From: Aplectana chamaeleonis
Taxonomy: Eukaryota; Nematoda; Chromadorea; Rhabditida; Cosmocercidae
Direction of reading: 5' to 3'
DNA length: 64,000 nt
Assembly (NCBI GenBank): GCA_029168955.1
Contig: JAPDOI010000211.1
Coordinates: forward strand, 1,065,001 to 1,129,000
The notes below the pieces were generated by a model. It was given only the letters and a program-made list of their open reading frames with translations. It did not search any database and was not told the origin of the DNA. Below, piece after piece: positions 31,400 to 44,000 of this stretch (position 1 is the first letter of the stretch; every line of letters begins with the position of its first letter). The translations under genes were made by a program, and so were the position numbers.

Positions 31400-33380
31400 A
31401 TGACTTGCACCATATTCCAATGAGACGAACATTCAACCCTAGAAGGTGTTAAATAAGCTGCTATCACAGAAGTTTTCACGCGATTTCTGCAATTACCCCG
31501 TTTTTGTTATTCACGATCGACCTATTCTCAGGAAATCGCGGTCACATGGAGGCGACCTGCTGTTCGAGCGCCGGAGTCTGACAGTCTGCGTTTTCTTGTT
31601 GTCTGTGATGCAGCAAGACGTCTACGATTGGCTTGTCCCGTCACACCACAATAGAAAGTGCGAAACGTTGCGAAATGTACTCCGTCACCTCCAAGTCACA
31701 ACAGAAACAAGAAAATGTGATGAAATGTGGCTTCGAGGTGACAACGGGAGACTAATTTGCTCTCCATGTCACAACAGGAAGGAGTTGTGGGCTCCAGGTG
31801 ACAACCGGGATTTTCTGCGTTAGTGACATATTCTGGATTCTGACCTGCAGGCTGTCGTTGGATCAGCGAAACACGCTCCAAAACTGGTATGACCAGAAGT
31901 TTCTACAAATACCAAGGTAACACTGCGATAACCAAGAGACGTTTGATTTGCATTCCCCTTACGCTGCACGTTTTCACACTACGGCGTCGAGTCCATACTT
32001 TTACAGTTTCCCACCACATCATCAGTGTGAAGAAATTCTGCGATGCCGTACCTCTCGCATTTCCACAGTGTCTTTTCTCACCCATGTTTTGTATTCTGTG
32101 TCAAAGGCAGTGTTTACGATGATTTCTGGTCTCGAGTTTACGTTCCAAAACATTGCGTTGGGCACCATGGGATGTCTGTAGTTATATTTCATCACGACTT
32201 AAGACCCTACCTCTGCTTTCTTCACCCGATTTGAATCCTAGGAGAGATCCTACAATGTGGCCGAAACGTATAGCCGCTTACAAGAACTTTGCGATGGAAC
32301 CAGGGAGTGTTCGGCACGAAGATGAAACCCTGCCCAGGCCAATGACTCTCCTGGGATAATGTGTCCTCGAAGACAATTTGTAATCCTAATATTTTCGAGA
32401 ATTAGAGACGCATTCTGATGACGATTCAAAAAGTTTATACCCATCCGACAATGAATATTTTCCCGTCACAGCAGAGAACATCCTACTATACGGCGAAGTC
32501 GATTTTTTTTTAAATCTCTGACTCTCTTTACTCGCTCGCTATTCGCCGCAGCAGCTGCCGCGTGACCATGGAGCAGCTTCATGGCTTCGGAGCATTAGAA
32601 AATCTTCGATCTGTGGCTGAGCATAGATCAGGCTGCTGAGGATCTTTAGCCAATAAGTTTATGCTCGACGAAAAAACACCTATAAAATATTTTCGCTGAC
32701 GTCATGGTCCCCATCTACTTTTACACAATGAGGTTGGCCACATTGGGCTTTGTATTGTAGCTTTTGGGTACTGGGTCAGGCGGGCGTCGTCCAGCTGGAC
32801 AACTGGGGGAAGTAAAAATTTTCGAAATTTAGAATTTTTTGGGGTTGCGTAAAAATTTCACGCCAAATTTTTTAAAAAATCGGGGGTGTTTCCGGTGAAA
32901 AAAACAGGTCTTTGAACGAGGGGTTCGGACGCGGTTGTCTCACATATTGTAATAGCAACAAAAAAGGTTAAGGAGAACACTAGTAAAGCACCACAACAGC
33001 ACCTATGAGGAAAGAATCCATACATAAAGAAGTAATAGCCGTGTTTTAGGCTTTAGTTCACTTCGAAAATTGGGCAACGTACGTTCCCCCCATAATATTT
33101 CAGATTTTCGAATCTGTGATAAAAAAAAGATTTAGAATCTCAATGGAATTCCCTACAAACTGATACCTAACACCCCTCCGATTACCTCAAAATTACAACA
33201 AAATCTCCTAAAACCCGTTTTCTCTTTGTCTAATACCGTTGTCCAGAACCGCGTCTTCGGCCGAAATTGGACAACGTAGATTTTTTTTGAAAAGGCTACA
33301 CTGAGTTCCCAAAGATACTATTTCCATTCTAAGCCTATCCTCTACAAACTGCTGTAAGATCGCTCAGAAACTCCGCAACT
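31400..33380. other. No gene; partial repeats
   Basis: 31620-31840 has imperfect direct repeats of CAAGTCACAACAGAAA / AGGTGACAAC phrases. 32104-32180 matches the left part of the TTAA element at 60794 (AAAGGCAGTGTTTACGATGA), with no right end found nearby. The rest is AT-rich. The open frames 31446-31823 and 31889-32359 have no domain. Confidence 0.4.
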
Positions 33381-35468
33381 TTAAGGCAGTGTTCAAAATG
33401 ACTTTCATTTCCGAGTTTTTCGCTCAAAACAGTGCGTTGGCTACCAAGTGTTATCAAAATACGAAGAAACGGCGAGAAACGCATTGGATCGTCTTATCTT
33501 AGTGATATTACAATACCGCCCGCGACTTCGGGAAAAACGGCGTTTTCGGCGCTTTTTTCCGCTTTGTCATAACTATGTTCAAAGTGGTCCGTTCGGGCTG
33601 CTAGGGACATATTTAGAATCAGCATCGAGAGCTCTTCATTTTGAGCTAACACATGTCTTAACCTGCAAACAAGGCATATAGGGTTAACAGAATCAAACGA
33701 GTGTACAAAAACTGAGGCTAGATATTAAATTGGTGTAAATGTTTGACTTCATACCAACCGCATAGATCAAGGACGAGTCATATACAAGTAAATAAAACCA
33801 ATCTGTGGAGGTGGTTAAAGTGAAAATTAATGGTTTTTAGCCGTTTCACCGCCCCTGCAGACACACTCACTGCCCTTCGCTCGGCCGCACAATGTCTGCG
33901 TCCACAACCAAGCTCAATGCAGACTCTTTGAAAACTGAAGCAACCTATCTAGAGGCATTTCGTGCCTAGCGCCACAAGTGATTTTAGCTTTGGAAAGCAA
34001 CCCTAGATCACTGACGTCCCGTTCTCGGCTCGAACGGGACCAACCGCGGTGAGACTCGGCCTAGACCTTCACTTTCTGATCCTCTTTTAAATGGATCTAA
34101 GAGACCCAGAACAATTCGTTCGAATTTGAACGTTGAAAAACTATATACCATTGAAAAGCATTATCAACAGGATTCTGAAATTCGGGCACCGGCTGATTGC
34201 GGGTTGCCGGGCATAGGAAAACAAATAAAACTTATTGATATTACGATCTGATTGTGAGCTTGAAAAAAAACAGATCGCAAAGTAGAGGTGCTTTTCCGAA
34301 CTATTTATTATGTGCAGCGAGGAGCTGCAAGGATTACCGGTCCCTGGGAGCGTTAATTTTGTCCAAGTTCCAATTATGGAGGGATTCAGACAAATTTGAC
34401 GTAAAACCCTGCTACAGTCTGTAAATCTAGGCAAGAGAAGACTTTTGGCTCTGGGAATGGCAAAATACATTTTCGGGTTTGAAAATGCGGAAACCCGAAA
34501 TTTCGCAGAAAAGATCGGTCAGTCACTGACAGTTTTCTTACCTGTTTTCGACATCACTTACACTGTTTAAGTAAATGTGACATGACGTCGAATACCCACA
34601 TAATGCTTAAATTTTCCTTTCGCCAACTAGATTGGTTGTAAAAGTCCTATATGCTTTGTTGGTGGTAAGACAAGTGTGATTTCAAAAAAAAAAAGAGCTT
34701 TTGAGGCTCATTCGAAAAATTTCTGTTCGGACTCGTACGGAACACTCTGAGCCGAGTTATGACGAAAAATCGCGTTTTCGCGACTTTGGCGGCTTTATTG
34801 AGTAGCATAAGGCGTGTATTGTACTTGTATATGACTCGTCCTTGATCTTCACGGTTTATATGAAGTCAAACATTTACACCAATTTGATATCTAGCCTCAG
34901 TTTTGTACACTCGATTGATTCTGTTAACCCTATATGCCTTATTTGCAGGGTAAGACATGAGTGATATCAAAATGAAGAGCTCTCGATACTGATTCTAAAT
35001 ATGCTCCTTGCAACCCAAACGGACCACTTTGAACAAAGTTATGACAAAGCGGCGCTTTTCGGCGAAAAAAAACGCCGAAAACGCCGTTTTTCCCAAAGTC
35101 GCGGGCGGTATTGCACTCTCTAGCCTGGACTAGTTGTCCGGTTGGATGAAAATGTTTGCGGTGGTTGTCACCGATGAGGGATAACCGGAAATGGAAGAGT
35201 ATTTTAGGCAGAACAGGATCAGTTAGGGTACGAAGGGAACAACAAAGCAACGCAAAATAAGGAATTGCAAAAGACGAGTCCACAAAAGATTTTATTGTCA
35301 CAACAAACAGTTCCTGTGATACTGAAGAGGCGGGCTGATATGTAAGCGTTTCGTGTACTTCTGGTGCGTTTTTCTCGGTTTCTTCGTCATTTCAACTCTA
35401 CTCGGGGCCAAACAATCGATTTAGCGATTAACCTTAGAATTGAGGATTTTCTTGAACACTGTCTTTAA
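33381..35468. mobile_element. TTAA-bounded element, copy C, split by a fold-back element
   Basis: Left TTAAGGCAGTGTTCAAAATG, right CTTGAACACTGTCTTTAA. The outer parts match copy I (60794-61285) in order: ACGAAGAAACGGCGAGAAACG on the left; then AGCCTGGACTAGTTGTCCGG, GGTTGTCACCGATG and TTTTATTGTCACAACAAACAG on the right. The break falls in the sequence equivalent to 60918 and is filled by 33511-35114. The right TTAA is shared with copy D. Confidence 0.85.
33511..35114. mobile_element. Fold-back element, 1.6 kb, arms about 280 bp
   Basis: CAATACCGCCCGCGACTT at the left and AAGTCGCGGGCGGTATTG at the right are perfect inverted ends. Pairing continues through AACGGCGTTTTCGGCG, GGACCACTTTGAAC (right), the AGAGCTCT region, TATAGGGTTAACAGAATC and AAGGACGAGTCATATACAAG, to about 33790 and 34825. 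The central kilobase has no transposase; the minus frame 34141-34470 has no domain. Inserted in TTAA copy C. Confidence 0.85.
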
Positions 35469-35946
35469 AGGCACAGTCGAACCTCAGAGGTAATTTTTGA
35501 TATTTTGGCCCGATCGCCGTATATAGCAACCCAGCCAAGCGCGAAATCTCAATTCGCTCAAATAAGCGAGAAAAGGCTAGGAAAAAGTCGACCACGCCCC
35601 CTTGAAAGAAAAAATGGGTTTCGCCCACCACCAGGTTTCCGACCTCAATAGGGAAGAGACGCGCGGATGATTTTATGCAAAACCTATGTTCTTCGAGTTG
35701 TTTTCGGGCTGGCTTTATATTTTCGCCTGCTACAGAACGATGGCTGCGAATAACGAGAAAATACAGGCTCGAGACAACTCGTCCGCGAACTTCTAGCAGT
35801 TCAAATTAAAAATTTTTGAGGAGCCGTAGCTCAGTTCGTAGTGAGTTCTGAGCGATTCTAGAGACACCATTGTGATCAGCGTGGAATTTTCTCCTAGATA
35901 GGCAGAGAAACGAAAGATCGATTCTGAGCTTGGACTGTGGCTTTAA
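35465..35946. mobile_element. TTAA-bounded element, copy D
   Basis: Left TTAAAGGCACAGTCGAACCT, right GGACTGTGGCTTTAA. 482 bp. Shares its first TTAA (35465-35468) with the end of copy C. Interior phrases (AAATAAGCGAGAAAAGG, GAGACAACTCGTCCGCGAAC) are like those in copies A and G. Confidence 0.85.
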
Positions 35947-36013
35947 GCCATTTAGGAGCAATATTGCAAATTGCACTGCCGCGAGCCTCCGAAAAATACC
36001 GCGCTCCAAAGCC

Positions 36014-36253
36014 CTCAGGCAATTCGCGACCACGAGCCGCACTGAACAGGAATCGGAGCCGCCTGACAGTTCGGCTCGTTCTCCTAATCTCCGGGCCACT
36101 TATGTTGTTTTTCGGAAGAACCGGAGCAGCTTGGACAGCAACAGCAGTTGCCCCGAAAGCAACAGCAGTGACCTGGACAGCAACAGAAGCCGACTCGCAG
36201 ATTGGAAACACGAGCCGAACTGTCAGTCGGCTCGGGGCCGAGAACCGCCTGAG
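36014..36253. mobile_element. Palindromic MITE with CAG/CTG-rich core, copy 3
   Basis: Opens CTCAGGC, closes CGCCTGAG, with CTGACAGTTCGGCTCGTTCT in the left arm and ACGAGCCGAACTGTCAG in the right arm. The core is AGCAACAGCAG. Same family as 5953-6195 and 8470-8656, and closest to the former. Confidence 0.8.
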
Positions 36254-36551
36254 AACCGAGCTATGTGCGCAGAGTAAAACCGACGACGGCGACAGTGTAT
36301 ATCAGGCATATCAATTTTCGGTCGACACCTATGGTAAACATTGCGTCGCGTCGCTCGTCGCTGGAAGTATGACCCCGGCCAAACCACCGCCGAAGAGATC
36401 TCCTCGCCCACCTGCGCTCGCACTTCTGATTGAACAATACTCCTTGGGAATCAAGCCTTTCTGAGCCTGTGAAGGTTTACGCTTTCACACAAGTTTTGCA
36501 CCGCCCGGTGGCCTCGATGCGAACCTAGCTGGATGTTCCTCAACCGTCAAA

Positions 36552-36688
36552 ATGCTGACTTCTGCCAGTATCTGCTATTTGATAGTGCTATCAGTCATTG
36601 TTCTGACTCTGTGAGGCGATATGTGTCACAATTTTAATTTCTTTTTTCTCAATACAGATGTTGTTGCTCTATAGCGAAGAGCAAGTAA
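36552..36688 (+). CDS. Possible two-exon gene for a 29-residue hydrophobic peptide
   Basis: ATG at 36552 opens MLTSASICYLIVLSVIVLTL, a signal-peptide or membrane-anchor-like stretch. It reaches a GTGAGG donor after 36610 (phase 2). A 47-bp intron ends TTTCTCAATACAG at 36657. The second exon (36658-36688) adds CCCSIAKSK and TAA, and AATAAA follows three bases later (36691-36696). Short intron, acceptor, stop and poly(A) signal in this order make a coherent mini-gene. Against it: very short, no homologue recognised, and an overlapping ATG (36538) opens another frame. It would be convergent with the Otx gene. Confidence 0.3.
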
Positions 36689-37139
36689 AAAATAAACTCT
36701 CCGAGGCTAATCAATCGGATAGGGAGTGCACTAATTAATTTAAAGAATTTTGGTTGGAAAAATTTCATCCCGAAAATTTTGACTGCAAAAATTGTGAAAA
36801 CATTTCAGAACCTGAGAGATACCTGAACGTTTTAGACATTTTTCAAAAATTTCGGTTTCCAGGTGAGGGAACGTAGGTTTGTCGATATCCTGGACCACGG
36901 TCTGCCTAACCCTGTTTGGGTACTCTCCTCAACGACAGACGAATTTCTGAACACAACTTAGCTTTTTTTGTAAGGTTCTGTATCATAGTCGTTGTAATTC
37001 TCGAACGTTCGTAAGGAGTTGGGAAATTGGCAAAACAAAGCAAAATTACCAGAAGTGGGCGCCTATGCCTCCCGGTCGCTCTGTATACATTGGCCTCAAT
37101 TCCGCTACACGCTTATCCAATGATTTTCCAAACTGCCAC

Positions 37140-37971
37140 TAGTATAGTATGAATACGATTTATTTGTATAATATGTAGTGCACAATCACTTTGATTCTAA
37201 TATATGCATATCAACACGAGCATATCTACAAAAACATCACCATTCAACATCAAAAATCAGAGCCATTTCTTTGTAGAAAACAGATAAAGCTATTCGAAGA
37301 AGAAGAAGAAGAAGCAAAGGAGAAAAGGAAGGAACAGAGTTCCATACAGGGCGAACAACGTTGAATGTACATGTTGTTGCATGAATATTATATACAGAAT
37401 GTATAGATAAAATTCTAGCCTGTCGAGCTGGGAAAGAAAACTTCTATGTAGCTATCCAAGAAGGAAATCTCAATGAATCGTAGCCAAAAGCCCGCTGTAA
37501 AACTGCGTTCGTAGTCTGTGGCTTGAAGGATTCTGCTCTGGGCCACAGATTGAGAACGTATTGCCAAAACCACTCACATCAACATATTAGAGAAAAATAT
37601 CAGTTTGTGAACGACAGAAAAGTTGAAAGAAGCTAGAATTCTTGATCGAATGATGTCAGCGGCGTGATGGACGTAGTGGAGTGTTCACAGATCACAACCA
37701 AAGAAAATCAATATCAAACAATACAACGAGCGGAAAAGAATCACATTTTGCGTATACGGGGGTCACTGGTTGCGGTGTTCGGTGTACATGACATGATGCT
37801 GAGATAGTCAATTGAACATTGTGTCTTTCTAGATAAACTTAACTGTGTACTATATAATAATATAGGAACATCGGCCTCAGGAAAAACAACGGGAAGACAA
37901 ACACCTCAAGTGTCTATGATTCTGCGATATGCCTCAAGAATAATTTAAAACTTTGCTGAGTAGGTGAAAAT
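37140..37971 (-). other. Probable 3' untranslated region of the Otx gene
   Basis: Sequence downstream of the Otx stop codon on the minus strand. An AATAAA signal is present (TTTATT on the plus strand at 37159-37164), which would put cleavage near 37140. AT-rich and without coding features. The true end was not determined; nearer weak signals cannot be excluded. Confidence 0.4.
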
Positions 37972-38078
37972 CTAACCCATTGGTTGAAATTTCCATGTAT
38001 CCATCCCGTAAGGATTCGTTGTCGTTGCAGACGACGGCTGAGTGTATTGGAAGTAGTCCATTGGACTTTGGTAGTTTG
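37972..38078 (-). CDS. ttx-1: Otx gene, last coding exon
   Basis: The acceptor TTTTCAG (38085-38079) completes the split codon G|CA. The exon reads [17 protein letters not shown], then [14 protein letters not shown] and TAG (37974-37972). The Tyr/Gln-rich stretch and the terminal WKF tail are as in Otx proteins, where this tail contributes to activation. Confidence 0.85.
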
Positions 38079-41000
38079 CTGAAAATATTGAAATTTAAGC
38101 AATCGTTCAAGTTTGGAAGCAACAACCTTGGTTTTCGATTGTATCTGAGTTGCCTATGAAGTGAATGGCCGTGCTGGCCACTATCGAAGTTCAGAGCTAC
38201 ACATACTCTTTAACAAAGCTGGGACCGAGGAAGATGAGCGTACATATAAGGTACGTCCGAATGAGAATGGCGGTCCATGCGGCCGGCGTGCTTGGCAGAC
38301 GGCCGTCGCGTTCGCCGCTCTCGGACGAGCATGCGAAAAGTCCCCACCGCCATCGACTACGAACGGGGCCGGCACCGGCTGGCAGCAAGCCCTGCGCCGA
38401 TCAATCAGCTCTGCAGACGGTGGGAGAAGGGGCGGCCGTCGTTGAAATCCAACACTCGTCCGCGGGCAGCACATGCGACCACGGCCTGCCAAGCACGCCG
38501 GCCGCGTGGGCCGCCATTCTCATTCGGGCACGCAGTTCATCTCCGCATTGCCAATCATTCCGCAAAACACGCTGATTGCGAAAGCGTGCTGCGGCGCGGT
38601 TGCTAGTATCTTCAGACAAGGATGTGGGATCACCTGGGCGGTTTTTGCCTTTGGTGCCCGGGTGATCCCACATTCCCGTCTGAGGATACTCGCAACTGCG
38701 CCGCAGCACGCTTTCGCAATCCGCGTGCACTTTGCGGACTGAACGCGAATGCGGAGATGAATTGTACGCGCAAGCTGTCGTTCTTGGGGCCGAATTCCTG
38801 TGCGCGTTTGCGGGTTACGGCTAGTGCATCATGCGACACGTGATCATCATGCTGGGACCACTTGGTCCCGGCACGATTCACGCTTCTCCCAGTACGATTA
38901 TCACGTGTGGAATGATGCAATAGACGTAGTCCTCAATCCGGCTCCGGGAAAGATAGTACATATTCGTCAACATAACCCCTTTTCTCATCACTCTAAATTA
39001 GCGCACACACGTACTCACCATAGCTGTACTGCGCTTGTGGTCGGAACGACGCGGCTGCAGTGTAGTTGTTGGGTGAGGTGGTGCTGCTGAGGTAGCTTGT
39101 TGGTGCGGTCTTCTCCTCCGGACATGGGCTCTGGGAGTGTTCGCTGAGCGTGGTCTCGCTGGGCTCTTCGGATTTGATCTAAAACAAGAACACATTATTT
39201 GATTTAATACGAATAGTGCGGCGCTTCAAGAGCGTCCAGAATATTTCTGACATTCACATCGCCATCGCTGGTTGAGTTGGTGCCTTCGGTTGACGATGAG
39301 CCGCTGCTTCCACCTGAGCTGTTCTGCTGCGCTTTCTTCTGCTGACGAGCTTTGGCGCGTCGATTTTTAAACCATACCTGGAATGAGAGATTAAAAATAA
39401 AAATACGGCTGAGATCCGGCAAGTGAAAAGCGTCTGGGCTTACTCTTGTGGTTTTGTACATAGATAGCGCTGTAAAAGACTAATCCAAACAGTAGAAGTC
39501 AATTGTATGGCACCTCCCCCCTCCCCATATTTCCTTACTTTACCGGGGAATTCAACCTAGTCATGAATAGATTCACTCTTTTATCTTCACTAACAGCGTT
39601 GTAGGAGTCTATCAGTTCAAGATACGTGCACATATCCCATCCTTCCTTCTCATCATACATTGTTGGAAGAATCACTTAGGTCAAGCATGAGCGAATGGCT
39701 CACTATTTCATCTTAGCATACAGCGCCGGCAGAATCAGTCGGGTGGATTAAAATATGTTCTGCATGATCTAATACGAAGTTCAGCATCAAATTAGAAGCT
39801 GAAACACTTCTGTACATGGAATCGGCATGCATAGCACGAAGCACAGCCGAACTCTAATGAATGGATCAATCCGGTGGGAAAAAGTCGATATGACGGCATT
39901 GCTGATAAGACTGACGAGGAGTACACGAGGTGTTGCCACACAGAACGAGTGCTCTTTATACTCCAATGAAACATCCTCCTTTGAAATTCCGGATGTCAGA
40001 GGCACATGTGGGAGCCAATGTCTAGATCTTTGCACATATGCAGCTCCGTCAAACTAATCAAAGATGAACTGATACCACCAAAATCTGAGGTGACAACAGA
40101 GTGTGAGTGTTAGCCACTCTTTCACTATTGCATATGCGTCTTTCAGAACAGATCGAGTAAGGAGTGGCAACTTTTAAGACCATTTATGACGTGGCGGTAA
40201 CTTCAAGTGTATAGCACGGTCACACCACGGGAAACAGCAGTTGCCACGTTGACACCAGAATTCAAAGCAGTTGAGGGGCGTGAAAACATGTCGAAGAACG
40301 GATTCGACGACGTGTTAGGGTTTTATAAAGCGCTTCAAAGATGTCAAGTTTTATCCGTTTTCGGTGTCTTTTTCCACTCTTGTAGCTACATAATTGTGCA
40401 GAGAGCACCTTGCATGCAGTTGAATAGATGAACAATTGTGCAGCGTAGGGCGAAAACGGCGAAGCGGCTTTGATTTACCGCAGTGTCACTTTGATATTTT
40501 TTAAAATATATGACCACATCCAAATCTATGGTGGACGGTCTTCGACCATGGATCAATTTTCAGACAAAGCATACAATACTAGCAGAATAAAATAGGAAGC
40601 CCCTTCATGTTACATAAAGTTACCAGGTTCTTATCAAGTATCTACCATTCCGAAGATGATGCGTCTGTTCCTCGGCTTCTCATCGGGACAATCGTCCATC
40701 GCACTGGCGTATTCATAGAGTTTTTTCCCCAACTATCCCTCTCTCCCACTAAATAGCAGTGATAGTGAACTTCCCTGTCTCACATGTGTTCAACCCGTCA
40801 AATCGATATTAAACGATTTCTGTTTGGTCGTCGTCAGCATGGCGACCGAGGCCGAGCCAGCGCATACGGGGGATTACGGTAGGAACGAGTTTTTCGGCGG
40901 GGGGGGGGGCAATGTGTCAGTTGGCGACGAGTAGTTTTTACAATACATAGTAATGAGGAAGTATCTGACTAAGAATCAAGTAATCATATGCCATACCTGA

Positions 41001-44000
41001 ACTCGACTCTCAGGCAACTGAATTTTCAGTGCCATGTCCTCTCGCATGAAAATATCCGGATATCTTGTTTTCAAGAAAGCATGCTCCAGAATCTCTAGCT
41101 GACTCCGAGTGAAGGTGGTGCGCTCACGGCGTTGCTTTCTGAAACGATATCACTAGTATAATTTTTTATTGTTGCAGAACTAGGTGTGATCTGCAACGAA
41201 TTGTTCAATATGTATATGGATTTTAGTATGACAAAAAAACAATAAATCTCCTTATGCGTGAGTCACATGCCCCCGAGATTATCTTTTCACGTCTGTCAGA
41301 CTCACTACCGAAATTGGATTTCGGAAGACGTCGCTTATGGTACAATATCCTAATGACTTCACACAGCACATCCAATCGGACTTTGGAGGCTGAGCCAGTG
41401 AAATTTCCTTCTTTTTAAATGATTGGCAACGTTACCATGCATATCACAAAAAAAACTTTCAAGGCGCGATTAGTAGTACACACAGAGAAGATGGCAGCTG
41501 TGGAATGTGATGTAACATGTGCAGGGACACTCACCACACTCTGCCGCGCGCGGGAAGCGTCAGTTTTGAAATCTACTCAGTTCTGACGCTTTTTCTCAAT
41601 ACTTCATTCAATTGGGGTTCTGTGATAGTGTTCTCGTGTTTTAAAGTTGCGAACTTGTCTGTTGGCAATAAGTTTTTTTTTTACAATATGCCTCAAGTCA
41701 GGAATTGCCTGTTTGCATTACTGTTGCATGTTTTCAAAAGATCTATCATTCTGTCTGGAGTGCCCCTCATGGAGCTCCGTAAGTGTATCGAATATGTCAT
41801 GTTGTGATTAATGCATTAATACATGTGATTATTACTACTTCTATTTTTACTAAAACTTGTAATTTGTTTGATTTTTTCATTCCTTGGATGCCTCAGAAAA
41901 AGGGCAAATTTGCCAAAACAATGTGCCCACCTTGGCGGTCCTCCAGCGTTCCAGGCGAGACTGGCAGGTTGACATTCGGTCAAGCTTCCACCAATGTAGC
42001 CCATACCAGTAGGCAGGAAATTGTGTGCGGGAGCCGTCGGAAAACCGAGGTGTGGAGCTCCGTACGCGGCAGTTTTCGAGTTGAAATAAGCCGCCGTCAT
42101 GTTGGCCATCGACGACATGTTGGCCGCTGCAGCCGATGAAACCGATGGAATGTACGGCATCGACTGAAACAAAGATTAGAGAATCATATGGTAAAATGTT
42201 AGAAACAATGGAAACCTCTGCCTTGCTTATTTTTCTGATCTTTATAGGTGACATTGTCTTCTCAATGTGGCCCTGTACCACCTTCGAACCTTACACTTAT
42301 ATATTCCTATATTATGTAGGATCCTTCGAGTGTTCCGGCAAGTTCGTTAAACGTTTTCGTTTCCATATTTTATTTGGCGACATTTCATAAGACTTGCGAA
42401 ACGGCATCTCTGCTTCATCGCTTTGGTAAGTTTTTTCGATTGATTGTGGCCTAAGTTTCTCTTAGATCTCCTTAGATCTCGCTTTCTTAGGCGAAATCAA
42501 GTCTCACTTCAGTCATACATAAAAATATTATTTTTCTACAACCAGTCCGTAATAGGGCAAGAAGACATCTATGAGCGGCGAATCGTAAGAATGAGTAACG
42601 AATCGTCTATGTCATTCAATGGAAGGTCCGCGAGGCTTTCATTGGGCCCAAAATCGTTCAATGAACAGTAACTCTCAGGGATTGACTCCCGTCGCAACTC
42701 AACTCTCGCCACGTTTCCCACGTCGCAGCTTACTGATCGGTTGACACGAGAAATACAGTCTTCAGCGAGCGGAATGACAGCCTCAGGGAACCCTGATTCT
42801 CAAGCGAACGGTCGCGTCACGGACACAACCTGCTAGGAATAGACAGCGCGCAATGATGGGTTATAGCTGAAACGCTACTGGTTGCGCGAGTGACTAGAAT
42901 TGCAGCCACTCTCACCGCAGAGGATTTCAGAACTTCGAGCATGCACTATTGATAGAACAGTAGCTAAGGGATTGTATATTTTATGAAATTTTTCTATCTG
43001 AATCCCGAAAAAGGAGAAATTTCAAATTCATTTAGAAGCTGTACTGAACCCCATTTAAACGAAGGCAATCCTTAAAAAACCCGAAAACCAGTTTTCTATA
43101 GATGTTTTTATAACGGTGAAAGTCTCGATTCTCGCGACTATGTGGAGTTGGTGGCGGCGTTTGAGGGTCAGCCGTGCTTCAAAAAAATCTAAGGCCATGA
43201 AAAGTTTTCGTAAATGTCCATGGAAGAGAAGAAGCATCATCTCAGCACGGCTGACGCCCTCATGCCACAATTTCATCAAACTTGAAGTCGGTGATAAACG
43301 AGAGTTCTCGAAAAAATATGCCCTTCATACATACAGAGGGAAGGTGTGAGAATGCAGAAGCAAAAGCCATAAAGTATCGCCCCTCGAGATTCTGGTGATA
43401 ACGAGGTGTTTTCCACACGATTCTTCCCGAGTTCTCCTCCCAAATCAGTAATGATCAGTGTCAAGTGCAAACAGGGTTATCAGTAGAAGATTAGTGGTAT
43501 CTGCATGAAATTGGATCTTAAGTGGGCAGAAATCTCGTCCACTGGCAATCAAAACTTTTTTGTGAAGGCTTATTGAATTCGGTGCAAAATTCTATCGTGC
43601 AAACTGTTGAAATCTATTTCGTGTACCTTGGACAATGATTTTCCACTGAAAACAAAACGAGAGAGCAGAACAGCGGTTAGATAAACGGGACGGAACATCC
43701 TCTCAATGCCAAAAAAGGAACAGAAGAATATTCCAGGTCTGGCTTTTCATTCGGGTTCCACCCCTCTGAAGCCCAGTTGGTGTCACAAAGACGGACAGGG
43801 CCGGACCGCTGCCACGTTCGACCTGTGATCATTAGGGGTGGTTTTTCATTGGAGGAGACATTGGATTTATCCGCATTCTGTCTATTGGAGATTTCGATTA
43901 TCATTCAAAGGTTTTCAATAACCATTTTTCGAAAATAGCGTTATTTTCAGAAACTTTCAAAAGTATATTTTTGCAAGCAATCGGCTTTCATTCAAACATT

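Noticed and set aside
41877..42281. 134-residue minus frame over the Otx N-terminal exon
   Set aside because: Out of frame with the homeodomain exon; only the frame starting SMPYIPS joins it in phase.
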